Source: Streptomyces sp. A1277 (GTDB lineage Bacteria > Actinomycetota > Actinomycetes > Streptomycetales > Streptomycetaceae). Taken from it: a stretch of DNA of 64,000 nucleotides. The stretch covers positions 1 through 64,000 of the forward strand of contig NZ_SSBI01000029.1 of assembly GCF_004795015.1 (NCBI RefSeq), read 5' to 3'. Made by a program: the position numbers and the translations under genes. The notes beneath the pieces are model-generated. The model did no database searches. It was not told the DNA's origin and saw nothing but the letters and a program-made list of their open reading frames with translations. Below are positions 7,687-15,966 of the stretch, in pieces (the stretch's first letter is position 1; each line of letters starts with the position of its first letter).

Positions 7687-8774
7687 TGAACGACTCGTCC
7701 TGGGGTGCTCCGCAGGGCGCCGGCCACCGGGTCGCCCCCGAGATGCGGGCCGCTGCGGCGGGTCCTGCATACGATGCGCATGACGCCCAGCAGACTCGGC
7801 CCATGCCCATCGTGCCGGACGTTCCCGACGCAGGTAGAGACGCTGAAGACCGTGATCACCGGGAACAGGGGGCCGGACGCCTGAGCGGCGGCCCCCTGTT
7901 CCGCGACCCGAAGCCGCAGGAGCCCATGCCCACCGCGCCGCCGCCACCCCCGCAGAAGAAGCGTGCGGGCCGGGACCTGGGATCTGCCATAGGGGTCGGG
8001 CTGGGGCTCGGTGCTCTGGTCGTCGTCTCGCTCTTCTTCGTCAAGGCCGTCTTCGTCGGCGTGATCGTGCTCGCCGTCGTCGTGGGCCTGTGGGAGCTGA
8101 CCTCCCGGCTCGACGAGCGCAAGGGCATCAAGGCGCCGCTCGTGCCGCTCGCGGTCGGCGGCGCCGCCATGGTCGTCGCGGGGTACGCGCGGGGCGCCGA
8201 GGGAGCCTGGGCCGCCATGGCCCTGACCGCCCTGGCGGTGCTCGTCTGGCGGATGACCCAGCCGCCCGAGGACTACCTCAGGGACGTCACGGCCGCTGTC
8301 TTCGCCGCGTTCTACGTCCCCTTCCTGGCCACCTTCGTCGCCATGCTCCTGACCGCCGACGACGGGCCGCAGCGGGTGCTCACCTTCCTGCTGCTGACCG
8401 TGGTCAGCGACACGGGGGCGTACGCGGTCGGCTGGCGGTTCGGCAAGCACAAGCTCGCGCCGCGCATCAGCCCCGGCAAGACCCGTGAGGGCCTGTTCGG
8501 GGCGGTCGGCTTCGCGATGGTGGCCGGTGCGCTGTGCATGCAGTTCCTGATCGACGACGGTTCCTGGTGGCAGGGGCTGCTGCTCGGCCTCGCCGTCGCG
8601 GCCAGCGCCACCCTCGGTGACCTGGGCGAGTCCATGATCAAGCGGGACCTCGGGATCAAGGACATGGGGACCCTGCTGCCCGGCCACGGCGGGATCATGG
8701 ACCGGCTGGACTCGCTGCTGCCGACCGCCCCGGTGGTCTGGCTGCTGATGGTGCTCTTCGTCGGCTCCGGCTGA
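7686..8774 (+). CDS. cdsA: Phosphatidate cytidylyltransferase
   Basis: CdsA makes CDP-diacylglycerol from CTP and phosphatidic acid, the branch point for membrane phospholipids. The 362-residue protein has a hydrophilic, proline-rich N-terminus of about 95 residues, then about eight membrane segments. The C-terminal CDP-diglyceride synthase signature is present: GDLGESMIKRDLGIKDMG followed by GHGGIMDRLDS. The start ATG overlaps the frr stop. The extended cytoplasmic N-terminus is normal for streptomycetes. A perfect 21-bp stem hairpin downstream ends the operon. Confidence 0.96.
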   Translation: MNDSSWGAPQGAGHRVAPEMRAAAAGPAYDAHDAQQTRPMPIVPDVPDAGRDAEDRDHREQGAGRLSGGPLFRDPKPQEPMPTAPPPPPQKKRAGRDLGSAIGVGLGLGALVVVSLFFVKAVFVGVIVLAVVVGLWELTSRLDERKGIKAPLVPLAVGGAAMVVAGYARGAEGAWAAMALTALAVLVWRMTQPPEDYLRDVTAAVFAAFYVPFLATFVAMLLTADDGPQRVLTFLLLTVVSDTGAYAVGWRFGKHKLAPRISPGKTREGLFGAVGFAMVAGALCMQFLIDDGSWWQGLLLGLAVAASATLGDLGESMIKRDLGIKDMGTLLPGHGGIMDRLDSLLPTAPVVWLLMVLFVGSG

Positions 8775-8791
8775 GCGCGTACAGACCCGTT

Positions 8792-8838
8792 CACGCGTGA
8801 GGGTCCGCCGTCCACGGGACGGCGGACCCTCACGCGTG
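8792..8838. terminator. Bidirectional terminator between cdsA and the convergent membrane gene
   Basis: A perfect 21-bp stem (8792-8812 with 8818-8838) with a CACGG loop, placed between the cdsA stop at 8774 and the end of the minus-strand gene at 8844. It can serve both strands. Confidence 0.85.
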
Positions 8839-8843
8839 TGACG

Positions 8844-9392
8844 TCAGGCATGCTCCCGCAGGGCCGCGCGCATGTGGTGGTACAGCTCCAGCGTCCGCCG
8901 GCGCATCCACAGGAGCCAGAGGATGAACCCCGCCACGAGGACCGCCACGCCCAGCGAATACCCCAGCGAGCCGCGGGTGGCGCCGAGGACGAGCAGGCCG
9001 ACCGCCACCAGCCCCATGACACCCAGCCAGTACGGCAGCCACCGCTCGCCCCGCTCGATCTTGGCCAGCTGGTCGTCCAGCAGCCGCCGCATGACCGCCC
9101 GCTCCTCCGGGTCCCGGGGCACCTCGCGATGCCGGATCTTGCGGTTGAGCCCGGCGATGGTGCGCGGGCCGGCCCCGGTCGCACGGCTGGTCCGGTGGCG
9201 CTGGACGGCGAGGGTGCCCATGACCACGGCGGTGTAGAGGACGCCCTGGACCATCCATAAGCCCGGATGCTCGTCACGCCGGAACAGCGCGCCCAGGCCC
9301 ACGCCGAGCACGAGGACCAGCAGGCCCTGCCCGATCAGGCTGTCGCTGAACCAGTGCTTCACGGTGTGCACGGCATCTACCTCCTGCGGCAT
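8844..9392 (-). CDS. Hypothetical membrane protein (four predicted segments)
   Basis: I do not recognise a named family. The 182-residue product has two hydrophobic segments near the N-terminus (LLVLVLGVGLGALF; VLYTAVVMGTLAV), a charged helical middle with ERAVMRRLLDDQLAKIERGERW, and two further segments (VMGLVAVGLLVLGA; VAVLVAGFILWLLWM), then a basic tail. The layout suggests two hairpins in the membrane with a cytoplasmic loop. It is transcribed away from rlmN and shares its upstream region. Codon use matches the neighbours. No function is proposed. Confidence 0.8.
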   Translation of the reverse strand: MPQEVDAVHTVKHWFSDSLIGQGLLVLVLGVGLGALFRRDEHPGLWMVQGVLYTAVVMGTLAVQRHRTSRATGAGPRTIAGLNRKIRHREVPRDPEERAVMRRLLDDQLAKIERGERWLPYWLGVMGLVAVGLLVLGATRGSLGYSLGVAVLVAGFILWLLWMRRRTLELYHHMRAALREHA

Positions 9393-9515
9393 CTGCGGAA
9401 TCTCCCTGTGATGACCCGGTTACCCCCGACGGCCCGGTCCATCGGTGCTCCGCCCGCCCGCCCGGTCGGCCGACGCACCCGGGTACCTCCGCACGTCTGC
9501 GACACTGGAAGAACC

Positions 9516-10622
9516 ATGCCTAAGCCCGGAGAACTCACTTTCGTCGCGCCCCGCGGAGCCAAGAAGCCGCCGCGGCACCTCGCCGACCTCACGCCCGCCG
9601 AGCGCAGGGAAGCCGTCGCCGCGATCGGCGAGAAGCCGTTCCGCGCCCAGCAGCTCTCGCAGCACTACTTCGCGCGGTACGCGCACGACCCGGCCGAGTG
9701 GACCAACATCCCCGCCGGGTCGCGGGACAAGCTCGCCGAGGCGATGTTCCCCGACCTGATGTCCGTCGTCCGCCACATCAGCTGCGACGACGGCACCACC
9801 CGCAAGACCCTGTGGAAGCTGCACGACGGGACGCTGGTCGAGTCCGTCCTGATGCGCTACCCGGAGCGGGTCACGATGTGCATCTCCTCACAGGCCGGCT
9901 GCGGGATGAACTGCCCCTTCTGCGCCACCGGGCAGGCCGGTCTCGACCGCAACCTGTCGACAGCGGAGATCGTCCACCAGATCGTGGACGGCATGCGGGC
10001 GCTGCGCGACGGAGAGGTCCCCGGCGGACCCGCCCGGCTCTCCAACATCGTGTTCATGGGCATGGGCGAGCCGCTCGCCAACTACAACCGTGTGGTCGGC
10101 GCGATCCGCCGGCTGACCGACCCCGAGCCGGACGGCCTCGGCCTCTCGCAGCGCGGGATCACCGTCTCCACCGTCGGTCTCGTTCCCGCGATGCTGCGGT
10201 TCGCCGACGAGGGCTTCAAGTGCCGCCTCGCCGTCTCGCTGCACGCCCCGGACGACGAGCTGCGCGACACGCTCGTCCCGGTCAACACCCGCTGGAAGGT
10301 CAACGAGGTCCTGGACGCCGCGTGGGAGTACGCGGAGAAGTCCGGCCGCCGCATCTCCATCGAGTACGCCCTGATCCGCGACATCAACGACCAGGCGTGG
10401 CGCGGCGACCGGCTCGGCCGCCTCCTCAAGGGCAAGCGCGTCCACGTCAACCTGATCCCGCTGAACCCGACCCCGGGCTCGAAGTGGACCGCGTCCCGGC
10501 CCGAGGACGAGAAGGCGTTCGTCGAGGCCATCGCCGCGCACGGCGTGCCCGTCACCGTCCGGGACACCCGTGGCCAGGAGATCGACGGGGCCTGCGGACA
10601 GCTGGCGGCATCCGAGCGCTGA
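9516..10622 (+). CDS. rlmN: Dual-specificity rRNA/tRNA adenine-C2 methyltransferase RlmN
   Basis: RlmN is a radical SAM enzyme that methylates A2503 of 23S rRNA and A37 of some tRNAs. The 368-residue product has the iron-sulfur motif CGMNCPFC (Cys129, Cys133, Cys136), the SAM-binding GMGEPLANY, and late motifs NLIPLNP and VTVRDTRGQEIDGACGQL. That last segment contains the Cys of the methyl-transfer mechanism. The ATG at 9516 starts MPKPGELTFVAP, the usual streptomycete N-terminus; the open frame before it overlaps the divergent gene. It stands alone between a divergent membrane gene and the thiamine riboswitch. Confidence 0.95.
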   Translation: MPKPGELTFVAPRGAKKPPRHLADLTPAERREAVAAIGEKPFRAQQLSQHYFARYAHDPAEWTNIPAGSRDKLAEAMFPDLMSVVRHISCDDGTTRKTLWKLHDGTLVESVLMRYPERVTMCISSQAGCGMNCPFCATGQAGLDRNLSTAEIVHQIVDGMRALRDGEVPGGPARLSNIVFMGMGEPLANYNRVVGAIRRLTDPEPDGLGLSQRGITVSTVGLVPAMLRFADEGFKCRLAVSLHAPDDELRDTLVPVNTRWKVNEVLDAAWEYAEKSGRRISIEYALIRDINDQAWRGDRLGRLLKGKRVHVNLIPLNPTPGSKWTASRPEDEKAFVEAIAAHGVPVTVRDTRGQEIDGACGQLAASER

Positions 10623-10670
10623 GGCCGGAAAGAGCCGTGTAGCCTGGGGCCGAAATCAACTGCATATTCC

Positions 10671-10768
10671 GACAGGGGAGCGCCACAGCGCTGAGAGTGC
10701 GGCACCGAGGACAGGTTGGCCGCAGACCCTCTGAACCTCGCCCGGGTCATTCCGGGTAGGAAGTTCGG
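10671..10768 (+). promoter_or_regulatory. TPP (thiamine pyrophosphate) riboswitch aptamer
   Basis: The stretch carries the conserved THI-box features in order: CAGGGGAGC, GCTGAGAG, ACCCTCTGAACCT and GGGTCATTCCGGGTAGGAAG. It precedes an ABC importer whose binding protein looks like ThiB, which fits thiamine control. The aptamer ends about 95 bases before the start codon, leaving room for an expression platform. Confidence 0.95.
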
Positions 10769-10787
10769 ACCATACTCAAGCTGTTGC

Positions 10788-10826
10788 GCCCTGCCCGCTT
10801 CTGGTTTCCACCGGTGCGGGCAGGGC
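10788..10826 (+). terminator. Expression-platform hairpin after the TPP aptamer
   Basis: An 11-bp stem, GCCCTGCCCGC at 10788-10798 with GCGGGCAGGGC at 10816-10826, lies between the aptamer and the ribosome site AGGAGG. It could be the OFF-state terminator. No T-run follows, so it could instead control translation. Confidence 0.55.
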
Positions 10827-10862
10827 CGCGTCTCTTCCTGGTCACTCCAGGAGGAATCACAC

Positions 10863-11966
10863 ATGAGCACCACCCAGAAGGCCGCGGTCGCGGCCGTCGC
10901 CGCCGCGCTCGGCGTCACCGCGCTGGCCGGCTGCGGAAGCTCCGACGACCCGGCCCTGGGCGCCGAGGGCACCAAGGGCGCCGGCTCCAAGACCGTGACG
11001 CTCGTCAGCCACGACTCCTTCAACGCCTCCAAGGACGTGCTGAAGGAGTTCACCCGCGAGACCGGCTACTCCGTCAAGGTGCTGAAGAGCGGTGACGCGG
11101 GCGCCGCCCTCAACCAGGAGATCCTGACCAAGGGCTCCCCGCGCGGCGACGTGTTCTTCGGCGTCGACAACACCCTGCTCTCGCGCGCCCTCGACAACGG
11201 CCTGTTCACGCCGTACGAGGCCAAGGGGCTCGACCGCGTCCCGGCCGACGTCCAGCTGGACGCGGGCAAGCACCGGGTCACCCCGGTCGACACCGGTGAC
11301 ATCTGCGTCAACTACGACAAGAAGTACTTCGCCGACAAGAAGCTCGCGCCGCCGAAGACCTTCGCCGATCTGGCGAAGCCCGCGTACAAGGGCCTGCTCG
11401 TCACCGAGAACGCCGCGACCTCCTCGCCCGGCCTCGGCTTCCTCCTCGGCACCGTCGCCGCGTACGGCGAGGACGGCTACCAGGACTACTGGAAGAAGCT
11501 GAAGGACAACGGCGTCAAGGTCGTCGACGGCTGGGAGCAGGCGTACAACGAGGAGTTCTCCGGCTCCGCGGGCGGCAAGAAGGCCAGGGCCGACCGGCCG
11601 CTCGTCGTCAGCTACGCCTCCAGCCCGCCCGTCGAGGTGCTGTACGCCGACCCGCAGCCCAAGACCGCCCCGACCGGGGTCGCCACCGGGACGTGCTTCC
11701 GGCAGATCGAGTTCGCCGGGCTGCTGGACGGGGCGAAGAACGAGGCGGGCGGCAAGGCCCTGCTGGACTTCCTGATCGGGAAGAAGTTCCAGGAGGACAT
11801 GCCGCTCACCATGTTCGTCAGCCCGGTCGCGAAGGACGCGAAGGTGCCGGAACTCTTCAAGAAGTTCGGTGCCACCGCCGAGAAGCCGGCGACCGTCGCC
11901 CCGGACACCATCGCCGAGAACCGTGAGCAGTGGGTCCAGTCATGGTCCTCGCTCGTAGTGAAGTAG
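10863..11966 (+). CDS. thiB: Thiamine ABC transporter substrate-binding lipoprotein (ThiB-like)
   Basis: Extracytoplasmic binding protein for a thiamine-type importer. The 367-residue product has a lipoprotein signal peptide with lipobox LAGC at residues 21-24. The mature part begins with an acidic/Gly linker, then the family-1 binding fold (KTVTLVSHDSFNASKDVLKEF, GDVFFGVDNTLLSRAL, TPVDTGDICVNYDK). These match the ThiB/TbpA group. The ATG at 10863 follows AGGAGG by 8 bases. The upstream TPP riboswitch and downstream permease/ATPase genes support thiamine or a thiamine precursor as ligand; the exact ligand is inferred. Confidence 0.92.
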   Translation: MSTTQKAAVAAVAAALGVTALAGCGSSDDPALGAEGTKGAGSKTVTLVSHDSFNASKDVLKEFTRETGYSVKVLKSGDAGAALNQEILTKGSPRGDVFFGVDNTLLSRALDNGLFTPYEAKGLDRVPADVQLDAGKHRVTPVDTGDICVNYDKKYFADKKLAPPKTFADLAKPAYKGLLVTENAATSSPGLGFLLGTVAAYGEDGYQDYWKKLKDNGVKVVDGWEQAYNEEFSGSAGGKKARADRPLVVSYASSPPVEVLYADPQPKTAPTGVATGTCFRQIEFAGLLDGAKNEAGGKALLDFLIGKKFQEDMPLTMFVSPVAKDAKVPELFKKFGATAEKPATVAPDTIAENREQWVQSWSSLVVK

Positions 11967-13657
11967 CGAAGGACCCCGTACGCGGACCGGGCGCGCGCGG
12001 GAAGTCCGCACGCGCCCGGGCCCGGCGCGGGAACGCGGTCCGGCTCGGCCTCATGGCCGTGCCGGTGGCCTTCTTCGCCGTGTTCTTCGCCTATCCCGTC
12101 GCCGCGATCGTCGGCCGCGGGCTCAAGGCGGACGGCGTCTGGCAGTTCGGCCGGTTCGGCGGGGTGCTGGCCCGGCCCGAGATCCGTGACGTCCTGTGGT
12201 TCACGCTGTGGCAGGCGCTCGCCTCGACCGCGCTGACCCTGCTCATCGCGCTGCCCGGCGCGTATGTCTTCGCCCGGTTCGACTTCCCCGGCAAGCAGGT
12301 GCTGCGGGCCGTCGTCACGGTGCCCTTCGTGCTGCCGACCGTCGTCGTGGGCACCGCCTTCCTCGCGCTGCTCGGCCGCGGCGGACTGCTGGACGAGCTG
12401 TGGGGCGTACGGCTCGACACCACCGTGTGGGCGATCCTGCTGGCCCACGTCTTCTTCAACTACGCGGTCGTCGTCCGCACGGTCGGCGGTCTCTGGGCGC
12501 AGCTCGACCCGCGCCAGGAGGAGGCCGCCCGGGTCCTGGGCGCCGGGCGGTTCACCGCATGGCGGCGGGTCACCCTGCCCGCGCTCGCCCCTGCGGTGGC
12601 CGCCGCCGCGCTGATGGTCTTCCTCTTCACCTTCACCTCCTTCGGGGTCGTACAGATCCTCGGCGGGCCCGGTTTCTCCACGCTGGAGGTGGAGATCTAC
12701 CGGCAGACCGCACAACTGCTCGCCCTGCCCACGGCGGCCGTGCTGACGCTCGTGCAGTTCGCCGCGGTCGGCGCGATCCTCGCCGTGCACGCCTGGACCG
12801 TACGGCGCAGAGAGCGCGCGCTGAAGCTGGTCGACCCGGCGCAGACGGCCCGCAGGCCGAGCGGCGCCGGACAGTGGACGCTGCTCGCGGGGGTCCTGCT
12901 GAGCGTGCTGCTGCTGATCCTGCTGCCGCTCGCCGTGCTGGTGGAGCGCTCGCTCGGCGGCTCCGGCCTCGCCTACTACCACGCGCTGACCTCGGCGGAC
13001 GCCAACAGCGGTACGTTCCTGGTCGCGCCCATCGAGGCGATCGGCAACTCGCTGCGCTACGCCGTGGTCGCCACCCTCATCGCCCTGGTCGTCGGCGGAC
13101 TGGCCGCGGCCGCGCTCACCCGCCGGGCGGGCCGGCTCGTACGGGGCTTCGACGCGCTGCTGATGCTGCCGCTCGGGGTCTCCGCGGTCACCGTCGGCTT
13201 CGGCTTCCTGATCACGCTCGACAAGCCGCCGCTGGACCTCAGGACCTCCTGGATCCTGGTGCCGCTCGCCCAGGCGCTGGTCGGGGTGCCGTTCGTCGTA
13301 CGGACCATGCTGCCGGTCCTGAGAGCGGTGGACGCGCGGCTGCGCGAGGCGGCCGGGGTGCTCGGCGCATCCCCGCTGCGGGCCTGGCGCGAGGTGGACC
13401 TTCCGTTGGTGCGGCGGGCGCTGCTGGTCGCCGCCGGGTTCGCGTTCGCCGTGTCGCTGGGGGAGTTCGGGGCCACCGTGTTCATCGCCCGGCCCGACAA
13501 CCCGACGCTGCCGGTGGCCGTGGCCCGGCTGCTCGGGCGGTCCGGGGAGCTCAACTACGGCCAGGCGATGGCCCTCAGCACCATCCTGATGCTCGTGTGC
13601 GCGGTGTCGCTGCTGCTGCTCGAACGCATCCGTACCGACCGGTCCGGGGAGTTCTAG
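11942..13657 (+). CDS. thiP: Thiamine-type ABC transporter permease, fused two-domain (ThiP-like)
   Basis: Membrane component of the importer. The 571-residue protein holds two homologous permease halves, each with about six membrane segments and each with an EAA loop that docks on the ATPase: EEAARVLGAGRFTAWRRVTLP near residue 200 and REAAGVLGASPLRAWREVDLP near residue 470. Such fusion is usual for ThiP. The ATG at 11942 overlaps the thiB end by 25 bases; a GTG at 11930 is an alternative. No strong ribosome site is visible, so translation is likely coupled to thiB. Confidence 0.92.
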   Translation: MVLARSEVAKDPVRGPGARGKSARARARRGNAVRLGLMAVPVAFFAVFFAYPVAAIVGRGLKADGVWQFGRFGGVLARPEIRDVLWFTLWQALASTALTLLIALPGAYVFARFDFPGKQVLRAVVTVPFVLPTVVVGTAFLALLGRGGLLDELWGVRLDTTVWAILLAHVFFNYAVVVRTVGGLWAQLDPRQEEAARVLGAGRFTAWRRVTLPALAPAVAAAALMVFLFTFTSFGVVQILGGPGFSTLEVEIYRQTAQLLALPTAAVLTLVQFAAVGAILAVHAWTVRRRERALKLVDPAQTARRPSGAGQWTLLAGVLLSVLLLILLPLAVLVERSLGGSGLAYYHALTSADANSGTFLVAPIEAIGNSLRYAVVATLIALVVGGLAAAALTRRAGRLVRGFDALLMLPLGVSAVTVGFGFLITLDKPPLDLRTSWILVPLAQALVGVPFVVRTMLPVLRAVDARLREAAGVLGASPLRAWREVDLPLVRRALLVAAGFAFAVSLGEFGATVFIARPDNPTLPVAVARLLGRSGELNYGQAMALSTILMLVCAVSLLLLERIRTDRSGEF

Positions 13658-13677
13658 AAAAAGGAGAGTTCTGGACG

Positions 13678-14703
13678 ATGCTGACACTCGAATCGGCCAC
13701 CGTCCGCTTCGGCGAGCGGGCCGCGCTCGACGGGGTGGACCTGGAGGTCGCCGACCACGAGATCGTCTGCGTGCTCGGGCCGAGCGGCAGCGGCAAGTCC
13801 ACCCTGCTGCGGCTGGTCGCCGGCCTCCAGGAGCCGGACGGCGGACGGGTGCTGCTGGACGGCGCCGACCAGGACGGCGTCCCGGTGCACCGGCGCGGGC
13901 TCGGCCTGATGTTCCAGGACCACCAGCTCTTCCCGCACCAGGACGTGGGCGCCAACGTCGCGTTCGGCCTGCGGATGCGCGGGGCGGGCCGGGGCGAGCA
14001 GGACCGCCGGGTCGCCGAACTCCTCGACCTCGTCGGCCTCCCCGGCGCCGAACGGCGTGCCGTCGCCGCGCTCTCGGGCGGCGAGCAGCAGCGCGTCGCC
14101 CTCGCCCGGGCCCTCGCCCCCAGCCCCAGGCTCCTCATGCTGGACGAGCCCCTGGGCCAGTTGGACCGCAGCCTGCGTGAACGCCTCGTCGTCGAGCTGC
14201 GCGCCCTCTTCGGCCGGCTCGGCACGACCGTGCTGGCCGTCACCCACGACCAGGGCGAGGCGTTCGCGCTGGCCGACCGGGTCGTCGTGATGCGTGAGGG
14301 GCGCGTCGCCCAGATCGGGACCCCGCTGGAGGTGTGGCAGCGCCCCGCCTCCGCCTTCGTGGCGCGTTTCCTGGGCTTCGACAACGTGGTGGAGGCGACC
14401 GTCGAGGGCGAGGCGGCGGACACGGACTGGGGAGAGGTGCCGGTGCCGGCCGGGTCGCCGCAGGGGGCGTGCGATCTGCTGGTGCGGCCGGCCGGGGTGC
14501 GGATCGGCGGGCCCGAGGAGGGGCTGCGCTGCGTTGTGGGCGCGCGCACCTTCCGCGGCAGCCACGTCGCCGTGACCCTGCACCCCGAGTGCGGTCCGGT
14601 GCTGGACGCCGAGTGCTCGCTGCGCGGGACGCCGGAGGAGGGGGCGCGGGTCGGCGTCACCTTCGACGCCTCGGAGAGCGTGGTGCTGCCCGCGCTGTTC
14701 TGA
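13678..14703 (+). CDS. thiQ: Thiamine-type ABC transporter ATP-binding protein (ThiQ-like)
   Basis: The ATPase that powers the importer. The 341-residue product has Walker A GPSGSGKST (residues 38-46), Q-loop FQDHQLFP, signature LSGGEQQRV, Walker B LLMLDEPLGQLD and the H-loop VTHDQ. It then has a C-terminal extension of about 110 residues that looks like a TOBE-type regulatory domain. The start follows AAGGAG at 13661-13666 and comes 20 bases after the permease stop. The set of three genes is complete and probably one operon under the TPP riboswitch. Confidence 0.93.
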   Translation: MLTLESATVRFGERAALDGVDLEVADHEIVCVLGPSGSGKSTLLRLVAGLQEPDGGRVLLDGADQDGVPVHRRGLGLMFQDHQLFPHQDVGANVAFGLRMRGAGRGEQDRRVAELLDLVGLPGAERRAVAALSGGEQQRVALARALAPSPRLLMLDEPLGQLDRSLRERLVVELRALFGRLGTTVLAVTHDQGEAFALADRVVVMREGRVAQIGTPLEVWQRPASAFVARFLGFDNVVEATVEGEAADTDWGEVPVPAGSPQGACDLLVRPAGVRIGGPEEGLRCVVGARTFRGSHVAVTLHPECGPVLDAECSLRGTPEEGARVGVTFDASESVVLPALF

Positions 14704-14767
14704 CCGGTGCTTGTCCCGTGCTCTTGCGGCCGGCGGTTTTCCCGGGAACTTCTGACCGGCCGGAGGC

Positions 14768-15898
14768 TTACGCCTTGGACAGCCGGGCCAGCGTCGCGGG
14801 CGCTTCCTCCACCGTGTCGACCAGGGCGATGCACGACTCCATCGGGCGCCCGGCGGCCAGGGCCTTCAGGAGCGGCCAGGCGGGCAGCTCCCGCGTCCAG
14901 CGGTCACGGCCGACCAGCACCATCGGGACCGGCTCGCCGCGTGAGCCGTAGTAGTTCGGCGTGGTGCTGTCGAAGATCTCCTGGACGGTGCCGGCCGCGC
15001 CGGGGAGGAAGATCACGCCCGCGGTCGAGCGCGCCAGCAGCCCGTCCTCGCGCAGGGCGTTGGCGAAGTACTTGGCGATGTGCCCGGCGAACGGGTTCGG
15101 CGGCTCGTGGCCGTAGAACCAGGTCGGGATCGACACGGAACGGCCGCCGTCCGGCCAGCGCTCGCGCACCGCGAACGCCGCCCGCGCCCAGTCGGTGACC
15201 GAAGGGGTGAACGAGGGGACCTCGCCGAGCAGTTCGCAGGCTTTGTCCAGCATCGTGTCCGGGTGCGGCGCGGCGTACGCGCCGAGGTTGGCCGCCTCCA
15301 TCGCGCCCGGGCCGCCCCCGGTCGCCACGGTGAGGCCGCTGCGGGCCAGGGTCCTGCCGAGGCGGGCGGCCGCCGCGTAGGACGCGCTGCCCCGGGCCGT
15401 GGCGTGACCGCCCATCACGCCCACCACCCGGGTCCCGGCGAGGACTTCCTCCAGGGCGTCGGAGACGGCGTCGTCGTGCAGCGCCCGCAGCATCGAGGCG
15501 AACGCGTCCCCGTCCGACCGCGTCCGCTGGAACCAGCGGTAGGCGAGGGCGTCCGGCGTCGCCTCGTAACCGCCCCGCGCGAGCCCGTCGTAGAGCGCGT
15601 CGGGGGAGTACAGCAGCCCCCGGTACGGGTCGAAGGGCAGGCCCGGGACCGGCGGGAAGACCAGGGCGCCGTCGGCCCGTATCTTCTCCTCGGGGCCGGG
15701 CTCCATCGGGCAGCCGAGGAAGACGGTGCCGGAGGCGTCGGCGGCCAGCAGGGCCGCGCTCCGGTGCGTCAGGTCGACGGACTGCACGCGGCGCCCGGCC
15801 AGCGCACCGGCGGCGACCGCCGCGTCGAACGCGGCGAGCGATTCGATCTCGGCGCCGTGGGCGCTCTTGTTCTCGTCCGGGCTCTTCACGGCCCTCAT
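14768..15898 (-). CDS. LOG-family (Rossmann) protein, possible nucleotide-hydrolase relative
   Basis: LOG-family proteins include cytokinin-releasing phosphoribohydrolases. This 376-residue product has a family-like core in its second half: VVGVMGGHATARGS (residues about 160-173), TGGGPGAMEAANLGAY near residue 190, and a helical stretch. The first 150 residues are an extra domain not in the short LOG enzymes (about 190 residues). The catalytic loop usually reads PGGxGT followed by E; here it is LPGAAGTVQEIFD, so the second Gly is Ala while the Glu is kept. I chose the ATG at 15898 giving MRAVKSPDENKS; the much longer open frame before it is antisense to nothing recognisable and lies in the next gene. 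Substrate unknown. Confidence 0.82.
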   Translation of the reverse strand: MRAVKSPDENKSAHGAEIESLAAFDAAVAAGALAGRRVQSVDLTHRSAALLAADASGTVFLGCPMEPGPEEKIRADGALVFPPVPGLPFDPYRGLLYSPDALYDGLARGGYEATPDALAYRWFQRTRSDGDAFASMLRALHDDAVSDALEEVLAGTRVVGVMGGHATARGSASYAAAARLGRTLARSGLTVATGGGPGAMEAANLGAYAAPHPDTMLDKACELLGEVPSFTPSVTDWARAAFAVRERWPDGGRSVSIPTWFYGHEPPNPFAGHIAKYFANALREDGLLARSTAGVIFLPGAAGTVQEIFDSTTPNYYGSRGEPVPMVLVGRDRWTRELPAWPLLKALAAGRPMESCIALVDTVEEAPATLARLSKA

Positions 15899-15912
15899 GC
15901 TACGAAACGCCG

Positions 15913-15946
15913 CGGACCGGCCGGCCAGCGCGCCCGGGCCGGTCCG
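15913..15946 (-). terminator. Hairpin after the ABC permease gene
   Basis: A 10-bp stem, CGGACCGGCC at 15913-15922 with GGCCGGTCCG at 15937-15946. It lies between the permease stop at 15967 and the LOG gene start at 15898, and is flanked by short A/T stretches. It probably terminates the minus-strand ABC operon. Confidence 0.6.
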
Positions 15947-15966
15947 TTTCGTCCGTTCGGTGCCGC

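Noticed and set aside
12196..13677. Long frame overlapping the permease
   Set aside because: It is a shadow of thiP; the ThiQ start at 13678 has a strong ribosome site and family match.
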